A DNA stretch of 64,000 nt from Actinernus sp. WN-2022. Its lineage: Eukaryota > Cnidaria > Anthozoa > Actiniaria > Actinernidae. The notes beneath the pieces are model-generated. The model searched no databases. It was given only the letters and a program-made list of their open reading frames with translations, and was not told where the DNA came from. This document shows, piece after piece, positions 1-13,600 of the stretch. Positions within the stretch are counted from its first letter, which is position 1. The number at the start of each line of letters is the position of its first letter. Location: NCBI GenBank assembly GCA_030867875.1, contig JAOWCC010000936.1:80695032-80759031 (forward strand). Reading direction: 5' to 3'. A program made the position numbers and the translations under genes.

Positions 1-5
1 TTTCA

Positions 6-203
6 CGTATTTTTCTTAACTTTTTGGGGTAGAAGTTCACTGTAAAACGTTAAGGTAATTTTGCGCGGGAAATCTGACCGAAATACGCACGCGCAGACGT
101 TTGACCGCTGTGTGGCTGTAGTATTAGTCTGGTATTTCCTGCGCAAATTTACCATAAAACATATTACAGTGAACTTCTATCCCAAAAAGTTAAGAAAAAT
201 ACG
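6..203. mobile_element. MITE with ~40-bp TIRs
   Basis: 6-45 and 164-203 are inverted repeats with about one mismatch, starting CGTATTTTTCTTAACTTTTT. Weaker pairing continues inward for about 35 bp. No coding sequence is present. Confidence 0.75.
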
Positions 204-292
204 AATTTGTTTTGGAATAGGTTGTTGTTGCAAGACTTTTGACGCATGCGTAGACGTTTGACCGCTGTGTGGCTGTATACACGCATTGCATG

Positions 293-515
293 CACGCTGA
301 CCAGATACCGCCGGCTCTCATGTTCAGTTGTCTAAATTAGTCATGAGGCACGCTGACCAGATACCGCCGGCTCTCATGTTCAGTTGTCTAAATTAGTCAT
401 GATACACGCTGACCAGATACCGCCGGCTCTCATGTTCAGTTGTCTAAATTAGTCATGATACACGCTGACCAGATACCGCCGGCTCTCGTGTTCAGTTGTC
501 TAAATTAGTCATGAT
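293..515. repeat. 56-bp tandem repeat, 4 copies
   Basis: Copies start at 293, 349, 405 and 461. Each begins CACGCTGACCAGATACCGCC and they differ at only a few bases. Confidence 0.9.
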
Positions 516-1052
516 GCTCATCTCTACTCACTCGTGTTTTTGGTGTTTACCTGAGAACTTTTGTAGAAGGCCTTGGTTCGTTCCATTTCTGATGCAAGTC
601 TACATGATACCGAAATATATATAACAGCACAAAATTACACAGGTAAAATCAGGCGACGAAAAAAAAACTAGACTTCCTAATGACAGGAATTGCTCATCAG
701 ATACCCAAACGGTCCTTGGTCGATAAAGGACTGGGCACTAACAAGAGAAGGTTATGGGTTCAGAATCCATAAAAACTTCACATTTATCTCTCTCTACTTT
801 TCTCTCTCTTGTTTACCTGTGAACCCTCAGGAACTCTAGTCCTAAAATGTCGTCGTTTACCTGGGAACTTGTTTTCGAAGTCTATTGAGTGATTTCTGTC
901 ATAGGAGCGCGTAAAAAATACTTAGCCATTAAACTGAAATAATTATCACACTAGCTGTCCCAGGACGACAGCGGTTCATCGTAATAAGTAAACCTTCATC
1001 AGCCATCTATAAATTAAATAGCGGTATATGAGCAATAGTTCAGGCCCTGAAC
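516..1052. other. Stretch with only the candidate GBP 3' exon
   Basis: Apart from 551-599 nothing is recognised. TTTACCTG(T/G)GAAC motifs recur at about 543, 812 and 853; on the minus strand they look like splice donors (CAG|GTAAAC). Confidence 0.4.
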
Positions 1053-2167
1053 TAAGGCCCTGATTATATGTGACGAGTCATATTGATACGCTATACATTT
1101 CATGAGACGGGACGGAAATACCGATGGGTTTACATGAGATCGGTAACGAAACCAATGCAGCCGGTTCTATTACAGCGCAAAATTTGAAAAAATTAAATAA
1201 TGGCAATAACAGAGTTAACGATACCCGACTACGAGCTGTCCCCCACTAGGAGATTCCGTCAGCTCTTCCGCAACAAAATCCCGGTCATACTTTCCTGCCA
1301 TCATTTTACGAATATTACCGTAAAGTCGAACAAGTTCCCCTTCAAAATATAGGCCCACGCGCTCCATATCGGCTTTCGATATAACTAAATATTTGATTAA
1401 ATCTCCGTGCATCGAATCACTAAACATCCAACGCTTCTCCGCCATCTTGTTTTTCCTGTAATTTTGCGCATGCTCAAAACGGAAATTGTCACAGGAGAGA
1501 CTGTGAACGAGGGGAACTCGGACGGGTCTGAGTTGGGATTCTGGATTACATGAGGAAAACTGACGCACCGGTTTGAGATTCTCGTGCCGGTCCAGCAGAC
1601 CGGAACGAGTCAGACCGGTCTGAAATACTTTTTCGAACCGGTCTCATGTAATGAGATGATTATTTTTATTACAAGGATTTGTATGGAGCCCGATCTGAAC
1701 TCGTAGCGGTCTGGGTTCGTACCGGTCTCAGGTAATCAGGCCCTAAGAATATCCGGTAATCAAATAGCTTCAAATTTCTGTTTAATTTCTACGAGTCACA
1801 GCAATCGACTACGTGCCGTTTGCTGGGGTGAATGTCTCTCTTCATATTCCAATAAGCACCCCTATTTTATTTCCCACACCAAACAGAAACTGGTGGCCTG
1901 TAACAGTTGTTTTCGGGAGAGCGATATCGAAGTTAAGGCTTCTCTACAGTATTCTCGTGATATGTAGTCACATCTTATTAGAAAAAGAAATAAGCGTCCT
2001 GTCTACTATAAGCGCCCCCTCTCCAGATCACTCCAAAAATTAAATTAGCGCCCCGGGCGGTAATTCTATTTTTTACAATACCTTAAGTCCAAATCCGTTT
2101 CGTTGAGAGGAAGACTAATCTTGGTGTTGTCAGTGTTGTCCTTGAACTGCGTCACGAGCTCCTTTAC
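551..2167 (-). CDS. GBP exon 22 and candidate exon 23
   Basis: Exon 22 (2167-2082) encodes VKELVTQFKDNTDNTKISLP then LNETDLDL and leaves phase 2, with acceptor TTTCCCAG and donor AG|GTATTG. Candidate exon 23 (599-551) joins as R + LASEMERTKAFYKSSQ, coiled-coil-like, ending at CAG|GTAAAC in phase 0. No stop codon follows, so the end is left of the window or in an exon I missed. A Harbinger-like element sits in the intron between them. Confidence 0.5.
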
Positions 2168-5100
2168 CTGGGAAACGTATGACATATTTCGATAAATGAG
2201 TACCCTCCCTCCTGAGTACCGTCAATAGTTTAGTTCGTAGTACTTGATCGCCATTTTGAAAGGTAACCAAGCCTTTGGGGACATCGAGGCTGGAGTTGAG
2301 ACAGCTTAGCTAGAGGCTTATATCTATCTATCTATCTATCTATCTAGTTAGCATGATAATCAAAATATATCCAAATTCATAGAATGAGGGTTTGTAAACT
2401 CCAGCCTCCATGGCTTGTATCTAGTTAGCATGATAATCAAAATATATGCATATTCAGAGATCATAAAGAAGATTTGTATCAGTGCAGGGTCAACTCCAAC
2501 CTCGATGTCACCAAAGGTTTGGTTACCTTTCAATAACTACAAAATGGACTATTACTAGTTCTTGTCCCCTGATGAATGAATAGTAAAAACCTCACTTTTA
2601 TATTTATTTAAGAAATCATGTCCAGGCTGTCATTCGCTTTATAAAGAATTGTTTAAAAAAAAAAATCCTAGCCATTGATGATGGTGATGAAATAATGATG
2701 GCTTCTTCTTCAATTATGTTACTACGATAATTCAGTTTACAATTTCTATGACAACAAAAAGAAAGAAAGAAACAACAACATAACAAACAAACAACCAAAG
2801 GGGAATTAGCTCAGCAAGCCCGGGGGGTTCTTCCTATATTCGGCTGGTAGGGATGATCGTCGTATTTTTTAGGGTTTTAAATCAGCGATTTAGTATTTTT
2901 TAGGGGTTGTCCAAGCGAAATCCATTTTCAGGGTGATTCATAGACCATGTGGTACATTTTAGGGTGGAAAATATTTCACGGTTTGGTATTTTTTAGGTAT
3001 TTTTCGAGGTTTTCCGACGGTCACCCTTTTTACCTTGAAGAACCCCCCCCGGGTCAGCAAGCCGCCAGCAGCTCACCTTGGCCTCGGCCTGTATTCTAAG
3101 CAGCTCTGAATTTTCTTCCCTGATGGACAAAGAAACTTCGCTGATTTTTGTCTGCAATCAGTAAAAAAAAAACGGTAAAGAATTGTGCATGACTTGCCAT
3201 TGTTCGATCTGGTTATAGGATGATTACCATTTACAGCACTAACGGCGAGAATTCCGGTTGAAATATTAAATGGATCATTCAATTTCCGGGAAAACGTTTC
3301 GGAAATTGTGGACGACCTCCAGATACTCCTCTTTTCCCGGTTGGAACGACCGACTGGGACTTATTGTACCATTTGCACGTGTCTCCCACCTCCAGTCTCT
3401 TTTGAGACAACCGCGGGGTTTCCGCGAGATGTAAATGGTAAACACTGACTCTTCCAGTTGGTCTACTAGTTTGAGAATACAACACTCGTCGACCCAACTG
3501 GTTTCGTGCTACAAATGGGAAACATAATTTGAGAACGTTTTTCCTGTTTGTACTGGCTGTGTGCATTAATGTCCGTTTATCTAAATAAAAGTTCACTCGG
3601 AGAGTTTGCTTGTCAAATCGCGCTGAAATTGATTCCAAAACAGGGCACAACAAGTGTCCAGCGCTCATGATTGGTTACAGTGCGAAACTAAGAAGCGTGT
3701 TCTCTATTGTGATTGGCTGATTGGTATCGAGGCTCCAATCTATCCCCAATACTTTCTTTATGCGTAACAATACTTTTCATCTAGAGATGAGCAAATAAAT
3801 TTGAATATACAATGCCTCTTTACCTGAAGCATGGACAAGAATGGCTGAAATAGACTCTCCTCTACCGCAATTTCACTCTCTGCTCGGTATACCTGTGTAA
3901 AACAGACAGAGTAGAAATGGTCCGAAAGACATTTCTTTACTCTTTAGTAAGTGAACATTTAAAAAAATCATTAATATCAATTCTACATCAAGTAAATAGT
4001 TTAATGGTAAAATATTTATTGATTTGAGTGTTGCGTCTATGAGTTATATAGAGGTTTATGTTTCTAGTATCCTAATGATGTAACGTCAAACCAGGAATTT
4101 ACTTTCATTTATTTCTCCTAGTGAATGAAACTATTATCTGATTTAGTCACAATACTTTGTAATGTCACTGATACATACATATCACAATATTATTATAACA
4201 TAGATGTTTATGAAATGTCTGATCTCTACCTGCATATTTTCGTATAATAAATGATGCCCGAATTGACGACACATTCATTACAGCATTTTGGAAATATAAT
4301 TCTCTATAACTCAAAGACGCAACACTCAAATCAATAAATATTCAACTATTCACTTGTCACTTTAAGCCCAAACCGAAACTGAACAGAAGATCACAAAACA
4401 TGTAAAGTTACCAGCAATTTCTAAACAAATATAATGATTACAGAGTTGTTTGAAATGGTTCAAATTCAAACAAGAGGTTCTTACGTCCAGTGCTTCCTGT
4501 CTGGCATTCTCCAACACTCTGGCCAGCAGTTTAGGTGTCCTTGGTAGCCTCTCCTTATTGGTGCACTGCTCGTGGAATACGCCTACAGTAACCATGACAA
4601 CCGAGCAGTTAAACCCAGAATCCATAGCGGCAGCGGACTCGAGTGAGTTTTGAATCAAGATATGTAGTTACTCCGTTGTTGTAGAATTCATAGTTCCGAC
4701 TCAAACAATAGTGAACCAATCAGAGCGTAGCAGGACTCAAACAATAGCGAACCAATCATAGCGTAGCAGGACTCAAACAATAGCGAACCAATCAGACGGC
4801 GTAGCAGTTTTCCCACAGGAATATATCATGTCCCACAAACATAAACACGAACTAGCTATTTTTAGAAAAGCTTTTAGCATTGCACGAGTTTGATGATGAT
4901 ATATGATTAGAATACCTAAAATTTAAACAAGACAACTATTTTTGCAATCAGTGTATATTTTGTGCTGTTTTCTGGTAAAATCTGATGACGCGAGGGACGT
5001 ATCTACAGTAACTATGGGGCATCGGAACTATATATTACAGCAAATGGAAATCAATTGGCAGTTTCATACCTATCGCGTTGTCTGTAGCTCGTTGTAAGAC

Positions 5101-8100
5101 CCGTTCTAACGCCTTGTTGTTTTTCAGGATGTATGAATCTCGCAAGTTCTGCAGCGACACCTGGCAACAAACCAATAAAAATAATATCTTACAACTCATC
5201 TGGCGTTGACATGAACTGTTTTCAGTGTTTTTGAGGTATACCACAATGATGGCCCTTTTGCAACATAAATGCATCATGGTTGTGTGTTATCTATCGTGCT
5301 TCAAAACACACACACCTTGTTAAAAAAGGTTGTCCCACACAAACGTAAAACAACAAGCGACATTTTCTGGTTATAGTTGTCCAGCTGTGCGAAACGGATA
5401 AACTACAATGTACTAATTCCAACATCGATTTGCAGGAGCCGGACTTTCCGCCACAACCAGAATCCATTTCGGTCTGGGGATGTCGCTTGTCCAGGACAAC
5501 CTTTTTGAAATAGCTGTATATATAAATTAAATTCATGGCCAGAAAGAGTAGCCTGCTATGCAGACGTATTTTTCACTCTCATAAATTCGAAGAAAAAAGT
5601 AGTCTGCTTACCCGAGCGCTTAATTAGTTTCCAATATGCAAGATGACGTCAGAACGTTTGTTTTATTTTTCTGCCCAAATCAAAGCCATTGTTAGCATTT
5701 TAGTGAATGGGCGCGCCAGTCAACACTCTCCTATGACTGGTTAATGGCAAATGTATTGTCTAAATTCCTTTTAAATGTAACATTACGTCACTTTCCAGGA
5801 TATGGAAGGTAAAATCTGATTGGTCCATAACACAATGAGGTGTGCATATTGGAAACTAATTAAGCGCTCGGGTAAGCAGACGTTACTTTTTTCTTCCAAT
5901 TTATGAGTGAAAAATACGTCTGCATAGCAGGCTAGAGTACACCCACCTGGAGTCTGTCTAAGTATGTAGTAAATCCATGGCTCTCCGACAAATAACCCAA
6001 GGCTAACCTGCAAGAAATAGCAGCCAAATGAAAGCAAGGGTCAGTGGCAGAGTGGTTTGACCTCTCACCTCTGTGACCCGGGGTTCGATTACCGCACACA
6101 GCGTCGTTGCTTCGAGGGTTTCTCTCCGGGTTCTCCGGTTTTCCTTCCTCCACCAAAACAACCTAACCTGGAGTTCGTTGGAATACTTAATCATAATCCT
6201 CTTGCTTAGGAGACCTGGTAACGGCTCCCTGTATCTTCGTCGTAAAATAAACCATTTGGCATTTGGCCCAGTTGTCAACATGATTTCGAAATCACTGCTA
6301 TTTCCCAAAGCATTTTTAGGGAGCAGGTCAAAACACATGCCCTCTCGACGGAACCATTTTGGGGTAGGGGGGTGGGGACTGCTGCCAGCCATCTCCTCTG
6401 GAGATTCTTAAATATCTTCAAAACTAAAAGGCATAATCTAGAAACAAATGCACTGCATGTTTTGTCTTACGTTATCATTTCATTTTCTGTGTTAAAATTA
6501 CCACTAGGCCCCCCAGAATGGAAAATAGATGGTCAAAAATGGGGGATGGGGGTGGTACCCTGCGCTGACAGCTGTGTCTGTTGAACAAAATGGGTCCCTA
6601 TCTGGGGCATGTGTTTTGACTTGCTCCCTAAGAAGGGCATTGAGGGGGGCTCGAAAGGGTTATTCATAAGATAGGTACTATTTAACTCAGTGTAGCTTTA
6701 AATTTGCTTCAAAGTGTAGAAGAGGTGTAACTAAAGCATCTTACGATGTTTGTCATTGAATTCCCCACGTACGATTTCTGCTTCACAACGGTTTCAACAT
6801 CAGGCTCCGGGGTAAATTAAATGTATTATTTTCACGAATCACTGAGCATTATACCCAGGAACCTCATAATGAAACCTTTGACAAGTGAAGTATTTATAGA
6901 AAGTGGGCTATTGATTATATCGGTTGCCATAACAACTACCCGGCTTCGCAATCCACTTATTCTATATTAAATATAATTTATCAAAATCTCTGCGGTGAAA
7001 TTCTTCTAAAAAGCTATAAATGAACGTGTTAGAAGAAAAAGAAAATTTCGGTAAGACCAAACTTGAGCATATCTTGAAAAAATATCGTTTTGAAGAGATT
7101 TCACCTCGCGCTTTTGAAATTGTTAACGTTAAAATCAAAATGCGCGCCACAAAATATTTCACGTTTGCACTGAGGTTTGTTATTTTCGAGCCTCCTAATA
7201 ACTGAATCAATATTACTGTAGGTGATTGATGACCTACCCATATTTCTTCACGGCATTGCTTTCCACGCTGTTGTAAAGTCTATTTATCAGGGAGGATTTG
7301 ACAGGTAGTTGGATTTTCTCAATTTCTTCCTCTGCTTCGAGCTGTAAATACAATGAGATGACACCAACATTTCATTGGACCTTATTGAGAACCAAATAGC
7401 CAGTCGGATCTCATATTGTTTCGCGCCAATGTCATTAGCGGAAGGGCGCATGCGCGTGACAGGACGGCGACAGCTGTGACGATGGGATGTTAAAAAGTGT
7501 TTTCTCGACAAATCTTGTGTTTATTGGTTATTTTATTGCTTTTCACATTCGGTTTTTCGTAAAATAGTAAGTACACAATCGACCCCGCTCCTCTTATAGG
7601 CACTTTAAACGTCGCCTTTGCTTACAGTCCCTATTTAACAGACAATCCCGCTCACACTTGTTTTACTCTTTTACTCTGACTTCATTTTTTTTTTAAACAC
7701 CATAAACCTAAATTTAAAAAAATAATACTTGTATTGACTAGCGATGAACGTTATTAGGGCCATTTATACGAGGATGTAAGTCACGAAGTTCACAAAATGT
7801 GCTATTTATACGAGGAATTAATGAAGCCGCTTTTGACCATTTATACGAGGTATATTAGACTTTCTCAAAGTCCTTCTTAGTCCCCCCTCGACCTCTTAAT
7901 TAGCCACCCGTACGAAGGACTTTTCCCACTTGCAGCGCGCCAAATTTACCGGTTGATTTTTCAACCGGAGGCGTGGCTTATGACGTAACTAAGATTTGCC
8001 CAATCATATCACAAAGTGTCAATTCTTCAGGCATCGTATGTTGACGTGTCATGTCAATCGACCGTGGATGAGTACACTCAAATATGTAAATACCACAATC

Positions 8101-10610
8101 ATAGTTTGTTCTCGTGAATTTATCGTGTTTTTCGTTCAAATGAGATCGATAAAGGACGCAATCGCCTATGGAATAGCGAAAATTGGTTATGATGACATAC
8201 GTGAGCATCAACGACAAGTGGTCGAAGCGTATTTGTGTGGACGAGATGTGTTCATGTCCGCTCCAACTGGATCAGGAAAAAGTTTGACTTTCGAAGTTGC
8301 GCCATATGCATGTATTTCATTTTATGGAAAACGGCGAAAGACTAAATATACAAGCTGTATGTCTGGTGGTAGTGCCGCTTATAGCGTTAATTAAAAACCA
8401 AGTTGCTTCTCTTCGAGCTTCTCTCGATAACGCCTTTCTCCAGTTCAGTACCAAGAAGCAGCTCCAAATTTAAACATGCTTTGTTCTTCTGTGTTCCTGA
8501 ATAAAGTCTTCTTCGGACGTCAACTTGTTTGATATTTCCCCCACATTGTAAGCATATTCTATCCTTAGAATTGGGTGAAATATCTACTCGCTGAAAGCTC
8601 TTCGTTGGAGTTTTCTCATTGCCGTCCATGTTCCTCAAAACTTCGCGCGAAATGTCAAAGGCGCGAAAATTTAAGCCCCGCCCCTGAAACGTGTTTTCGC
8701 GCCAAAACATATTCCCCCATTTCAATTTCCTGCAAGTGAAACAAGTCGAACTCGCCTCTCGCGCGCTTCGCGCTCGATTCTCGCGCTTCGCGCTCGATTC
8801 TAGTGACTCAGTGAGTTCGACTTGGAGCAAGTCTAGAGGTATATATGCATGTTCAAGCATGCACCACAATTTCATACTTATTTTTTGAAATATGATATGA
8901 AAGTGATTAATATAGTTACAGTATAATGAGTAAATATGTGTACAATAATTATGGTCGAGAGAGGATGAGGTAAGAGTACGAATTCCCATGCTCCATGTTA
9001 AGTATTTGAAATACATTTTTAGTTTCACGTAATGTAAGTATCTCGTTCTGGTAGGTTACTCTCGTTAGTGACCCATTGTTTATATCCCATGTGTTGTCAT
9101 AGCATCGTTACTCTATGCCAATTAGGTGTCTTTCTTAATTAACCAGGTTGTGTCCTGTTAATCCAAATTTCACCCATGTATGGGGGATTCATTCTCTAAC
9201 CTCATTCTCTCTTGTCCTGGGTGAAATAGTGAACAATACATGGGCACACGGAGATATGGAATTTTCTTCGAGTTGAACACGAGAAGATAAATTCCATATC
9301 TCCAAGCGTCCATGTATTGTTTTATTTATTTTATAAACAATACTTGGACCTGGGCCCGGTTGTTCGAAGCAAGGGCAAGCACGTGACGTGAACATCGCTG
9401 ATTGGCTGAAAGGCGATATCCACACACGTAAAATTATCGTATTTTGCCTGTGTTCAGATACGATGGAAATCCTTGTAAAATACTGTAGTTTAAAGAAGAA
9501 GAATGTTTATCCCCCTCCCTTTCACATAAATTGTTACATCGTTGTACAGATTTTATTATTACCTAAAATATTAAAAATACATAATTATGCGAAATCTTAC
9601 TACCTGTTTTTAGATTATTACTTATTTTTAGATTATTACTTATTTTTAAGATTGTGACTGTGCACTATAATAATTTTATTTATTTTGTATCTCCATAAGA
9701 ATCATGTTATTTATTGTGTTAACTAAAAGCTGACCTCGAGCGTCCTTTGCGCATCGCTACACTTCAGCGTCGTCTTCTTGTCATTCATATCAACGGCTTT
9801 CTCGTAACTCTCGTCCACTTTTCTCGTCAAGCCTTGAGATGATTCATTTACCACGTTACCCAGCCTGAATAACGAGTAAATAAAAAAAAAACATATTCTG
9901 AGAAATGTTTATAGATCGATTTCACTTAGGTCACGTGAATTCTAAACATCTTTATTGCTGATTCTAATAGAATCAAGGTGCGTTTTTCTGAAAGAGAACT
10001 AAAAATTACGTATTTTTGACAAGTTTTATCAATCTAGGATATTTCCCGCCCAAAATATAAGCGATCAAATGTGCGCCATGTTTACAGTAAAATGTATGGC
10101 GCCGCCATCTTGGTGTACCTCTAAGGTACACCAAGATGGCGGCCAGATTACCAAGTTTCATTAAAGTCCATAATTACCAAGAATTCTGACCTAAAATGTA
10201 TCTATTTGCATAGATATTCACTTATTCAACATGTTGGTTTGTATTTAGAAAGATTTTAGCTGAAAGTTGCACTAATTTGACTCCTCAAAATACGTGACTG
10301 GGTGTTGCGTGACTCAAATCGCTTCATCGATATCTCCGGAACAAAGTGAAAGAAACCGATGAAATTTGGTGTCAAGACTCGCTTAGGTAAGCTCTAAACT
10401 GTATCAAAAGCAGAACTTGGTAGAGTTCATAGTTTCGAAGTTAGCAATTTGATGACGTCACATGAAATCGATCTATATTTGCCCTAGCCTCCTTCACAGA
10501 CAACTGTATTGTGGGAATAAAAAAATGGAATGTTGGGTTTCCTGTGGTACAAAATCCTCAGAGTCTGGGATGGGGTTAACTTCCACAACAGCCGTGTACA
10601 GTCCCCACCC

Positions 10611-10645
<35 letters not shown>

Positions 10646-13600
10646 TCCACGGGGACTGAACACTGGACACGGCTGTTCAGGAGGCTAGGATGGGGTGGGT
10701 GAGAAAAAAGTATTCCTCTCCAGTACCACAGGTAACCCAACTCCCATTCTCTGGGTTCTGTTCTTTACATTTGCCTGCGGAGTAGGCTATATCTGTTCCA
10801 ATGGACCAATACATTTTCATCTTGGTGATGACGTCACATCGATACAATTTCATCTTAAGTGAGTAAAGTTAACGACTAGGATGCGTTCTTTTGGGATATA
10901 CTCCGCCGGCTATTCCGAAATCAGAATACCTCGAAATCTTGGAAATTTTCATCTCCCGAAATGTAGAAAGCTACTGAATTTCTAACGGACACTGAAACAC
11001 CCATTACAAGGCTGATCAAAGCCAGGACCCGGCTAACTCATATATCGCATTGGAATTTAGCGTGTTGGTTTTTGTGGAGGGAGGAAAACAGTCGCCACTT
11101 TTAGTAGATCATTTGGAAATTATCTTTTTGTTTGATAATATAAGCAACATTGTTCTTTTATCGGAATAGCTGGAATATGTCCCAAAAGAACGCGCCCTTA
11201 CTTTCACTTGCAGATTAATTATCTTTATTAAAATACGATAAATATGAATAAATTATCCATCTTTAGGCGTAGCAATATAAAGAAATATACCCAAAGAGGA
11301 GATGAGTTAGCAGCTTGCGTGACTTAGCACGTGCAACAACGTGCCATTCCTGGAAGGGAAGGAATAAGAATAGTATGATGCGAGGTCGATACCGAATACA
11401 ACATCGTGAGAGATATATAACAAAAAAGGAATGTTAAACTAAACTAGGTTCCTATCAGGGCAGAAATATAACGCTTCTTAAACAAGTAAAACAAGAAAAT
11501 GAAAGATGGTTCAACAAGCACAATAACAAAAAACGTTAAGGTGCATATGAGCCCAAATTTGTATCGTTTAAATCGATTCTACATAAAAGCATCGAGTAAA
11601 TAGTTGATGAGTTCTCAAGGTTTGTATTTCGAATATGCTAATGACGTGACGTAACACATGGCATCATTTATTATACAAAAACGTGCTGCTATAAATATGA
11701 CTTTTTATAAACGTATATGTTATATTTGAAGATTTTATCGGTGAAATACCACATTACCAAATAGTTTGTCTAAATCAAAAATAGTTTCATTCACAGCAGA
11801 AAAGAATAACAGAACATTCCCTGTTTCACGCATGCGCATTGGCATATTCGAAATATAAACTATTATAACTCATAGACACAGCACTGAAATCACGAAATAT
11901 TTTACAGTTCAACTATTCACTTGATGTAGACTCGATTTGAGTGAGAAAAACAACGGGCTCATAAGCAATTTAAGATATGATGCAAACTGCAATATTGGTG
12001 GCATTGCCGGCAATAACAGGGTTGAGTTGTACTTCTTCAACATCACCTGCAACAAATAGCACCGTGTGAATACCCTACTTAAGTGATCAATATGTTATCC
12101 CAATTCAGGTCACTGACGTTTCCCTTGGGTATTTTTTTTCTGTATCATAAATTCATAGATCTCGAAAGCAACGACCTAAATCTCCAGAAGAGCTGTCACT
12201 TGATCTGAATTGGGACAACAAATGCACGAGCTAAATCGGTCAATGATGTACGCAATATTGCAGCGTGTCGTTAATCTCGTGTTTATTTAGATACTACTAC
12301 TACATCCACATAATATAATCTACACACCTGAAGTTCCTTAGCAGGAATTGGACCTAAAACATGGAAATATGAAAACATTCCATTTAGTTTCGTACTTCTA
12401 ACTTGCGTGGAAGCCATTGGTAATTTTAGAAATGCACCTCTTACCGTTGCCATATTTCTTATGTAGTAATGCCATTTCTCCTTCGTAGAACTTCAAGCAG
12501 TCTTCTTTAGCTGTCCTCTCTAACTTCTCAATAAAAATATTCCACCGATTCGGAATCTGAAGAAGTAGAAAATACATCGACAGGCGATGACAAGGGAGAA
12601 ATACAGCGACTGGCGATCACAAGTGAGAAATACAGCGACAGGCGATCACAAGTGGGAAATACAGCGACAGGCGATCACAAGTGAGAAATACAGCGACAGG
12701 CGATCACAAGTGAGAAATACAGCGACTGGCGATCACAAGGGAGAAATACAGCGACTGGCGATCACAAGGGAGAAATACAGCGACTGGCGATCACAAGGGA
12801 GAAATACAGCGACTGGCGATCACAAGGGAGAAATACAGCGACTGGCGATCACAAGGGAGAAATACAGCGACTGGCGATGACAAGTGAGAAATACAGCGAC
12901 AGGCGATCACAAGGGAGAAATACAGCGACAGGCGATCACAAGTGAGAAATACAGCGACTGGCGATCACAAGTGAGAAATACAGCGACTGGCGATCACAAG
13001 TGAGAAATACAGCGACTGGCGATCACAAGTGAGAAATACAGCGACTGGCGATCACAAGTGAGAAATACAGCGACTGGCGATCACAAGGGAGAAATACAGC
13101 GACTGGCGATCACAAGTGAGAAATACAGCGACTGGCGATCACAAGTGAGAAATACAGCGACTGGCGATCACAAGTGAGAAATACAGCGACTGGCGATCAC
13201 AAGGGAGAAATACAGCGACTGGCGATCACAAGTGAGAAATACAGCGACTGGCGATCACAAGTGAGGGAGATGCACAGCCATAATCTCAATCACAGTCACA
13301 ATCTCAGAATTTCCACTCTCACAATGTCGCGGCGTTTGTTTGCTTTACCTGGGCGAGTGATCCCTCGTTTGCAGCCTCCACTAAGATCTCCAGAAGGGAA
13401 GCAAGTTCAGGGCCAGTGATTGGAGACCCTTTCAAATGTAAAATGACCAACATATCGCACTTAGTAGCATGGTACACACCTGTTAGTAACATGTGGCTGG
13501 TACGTCATCTATTTTCAACACAAAACTTCTGCATTCCTCTATTATAGCAGACTTGCCTTCATTACTGATCTTGATACAATTTAATACCGTTTTTGAGTGA

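Noticed and set aside
859..893. Alternative GBP 3' exon ending CCCAG|GTAAAC
   Set aside because: One frame hits a stop; the open frame leaves phase 1, which does not fit the better candidate at 599-551.
8387..9028. 213-codon minus-strand open frame as one gene
   Set aside because: It crosses a dispersed repeat (8940-9028), a CpG-rich low-complexity patch and the RecQ fragment; only 8452-8629 has gene-like features.
11939..12054. Possible GBP exon after a TTGTTGCAG acceptor (12054)
   Set aside because: No reading frame resembles the GBP middle domain and no good donor in the needed phase was found.
12587..13419. Open frames of 97 and 81 codons in the 29-bp minisatellite
   Set aside because: They exist only because repeat units lack stops in one frame; they lie in a GBP intron on the opposite strand.
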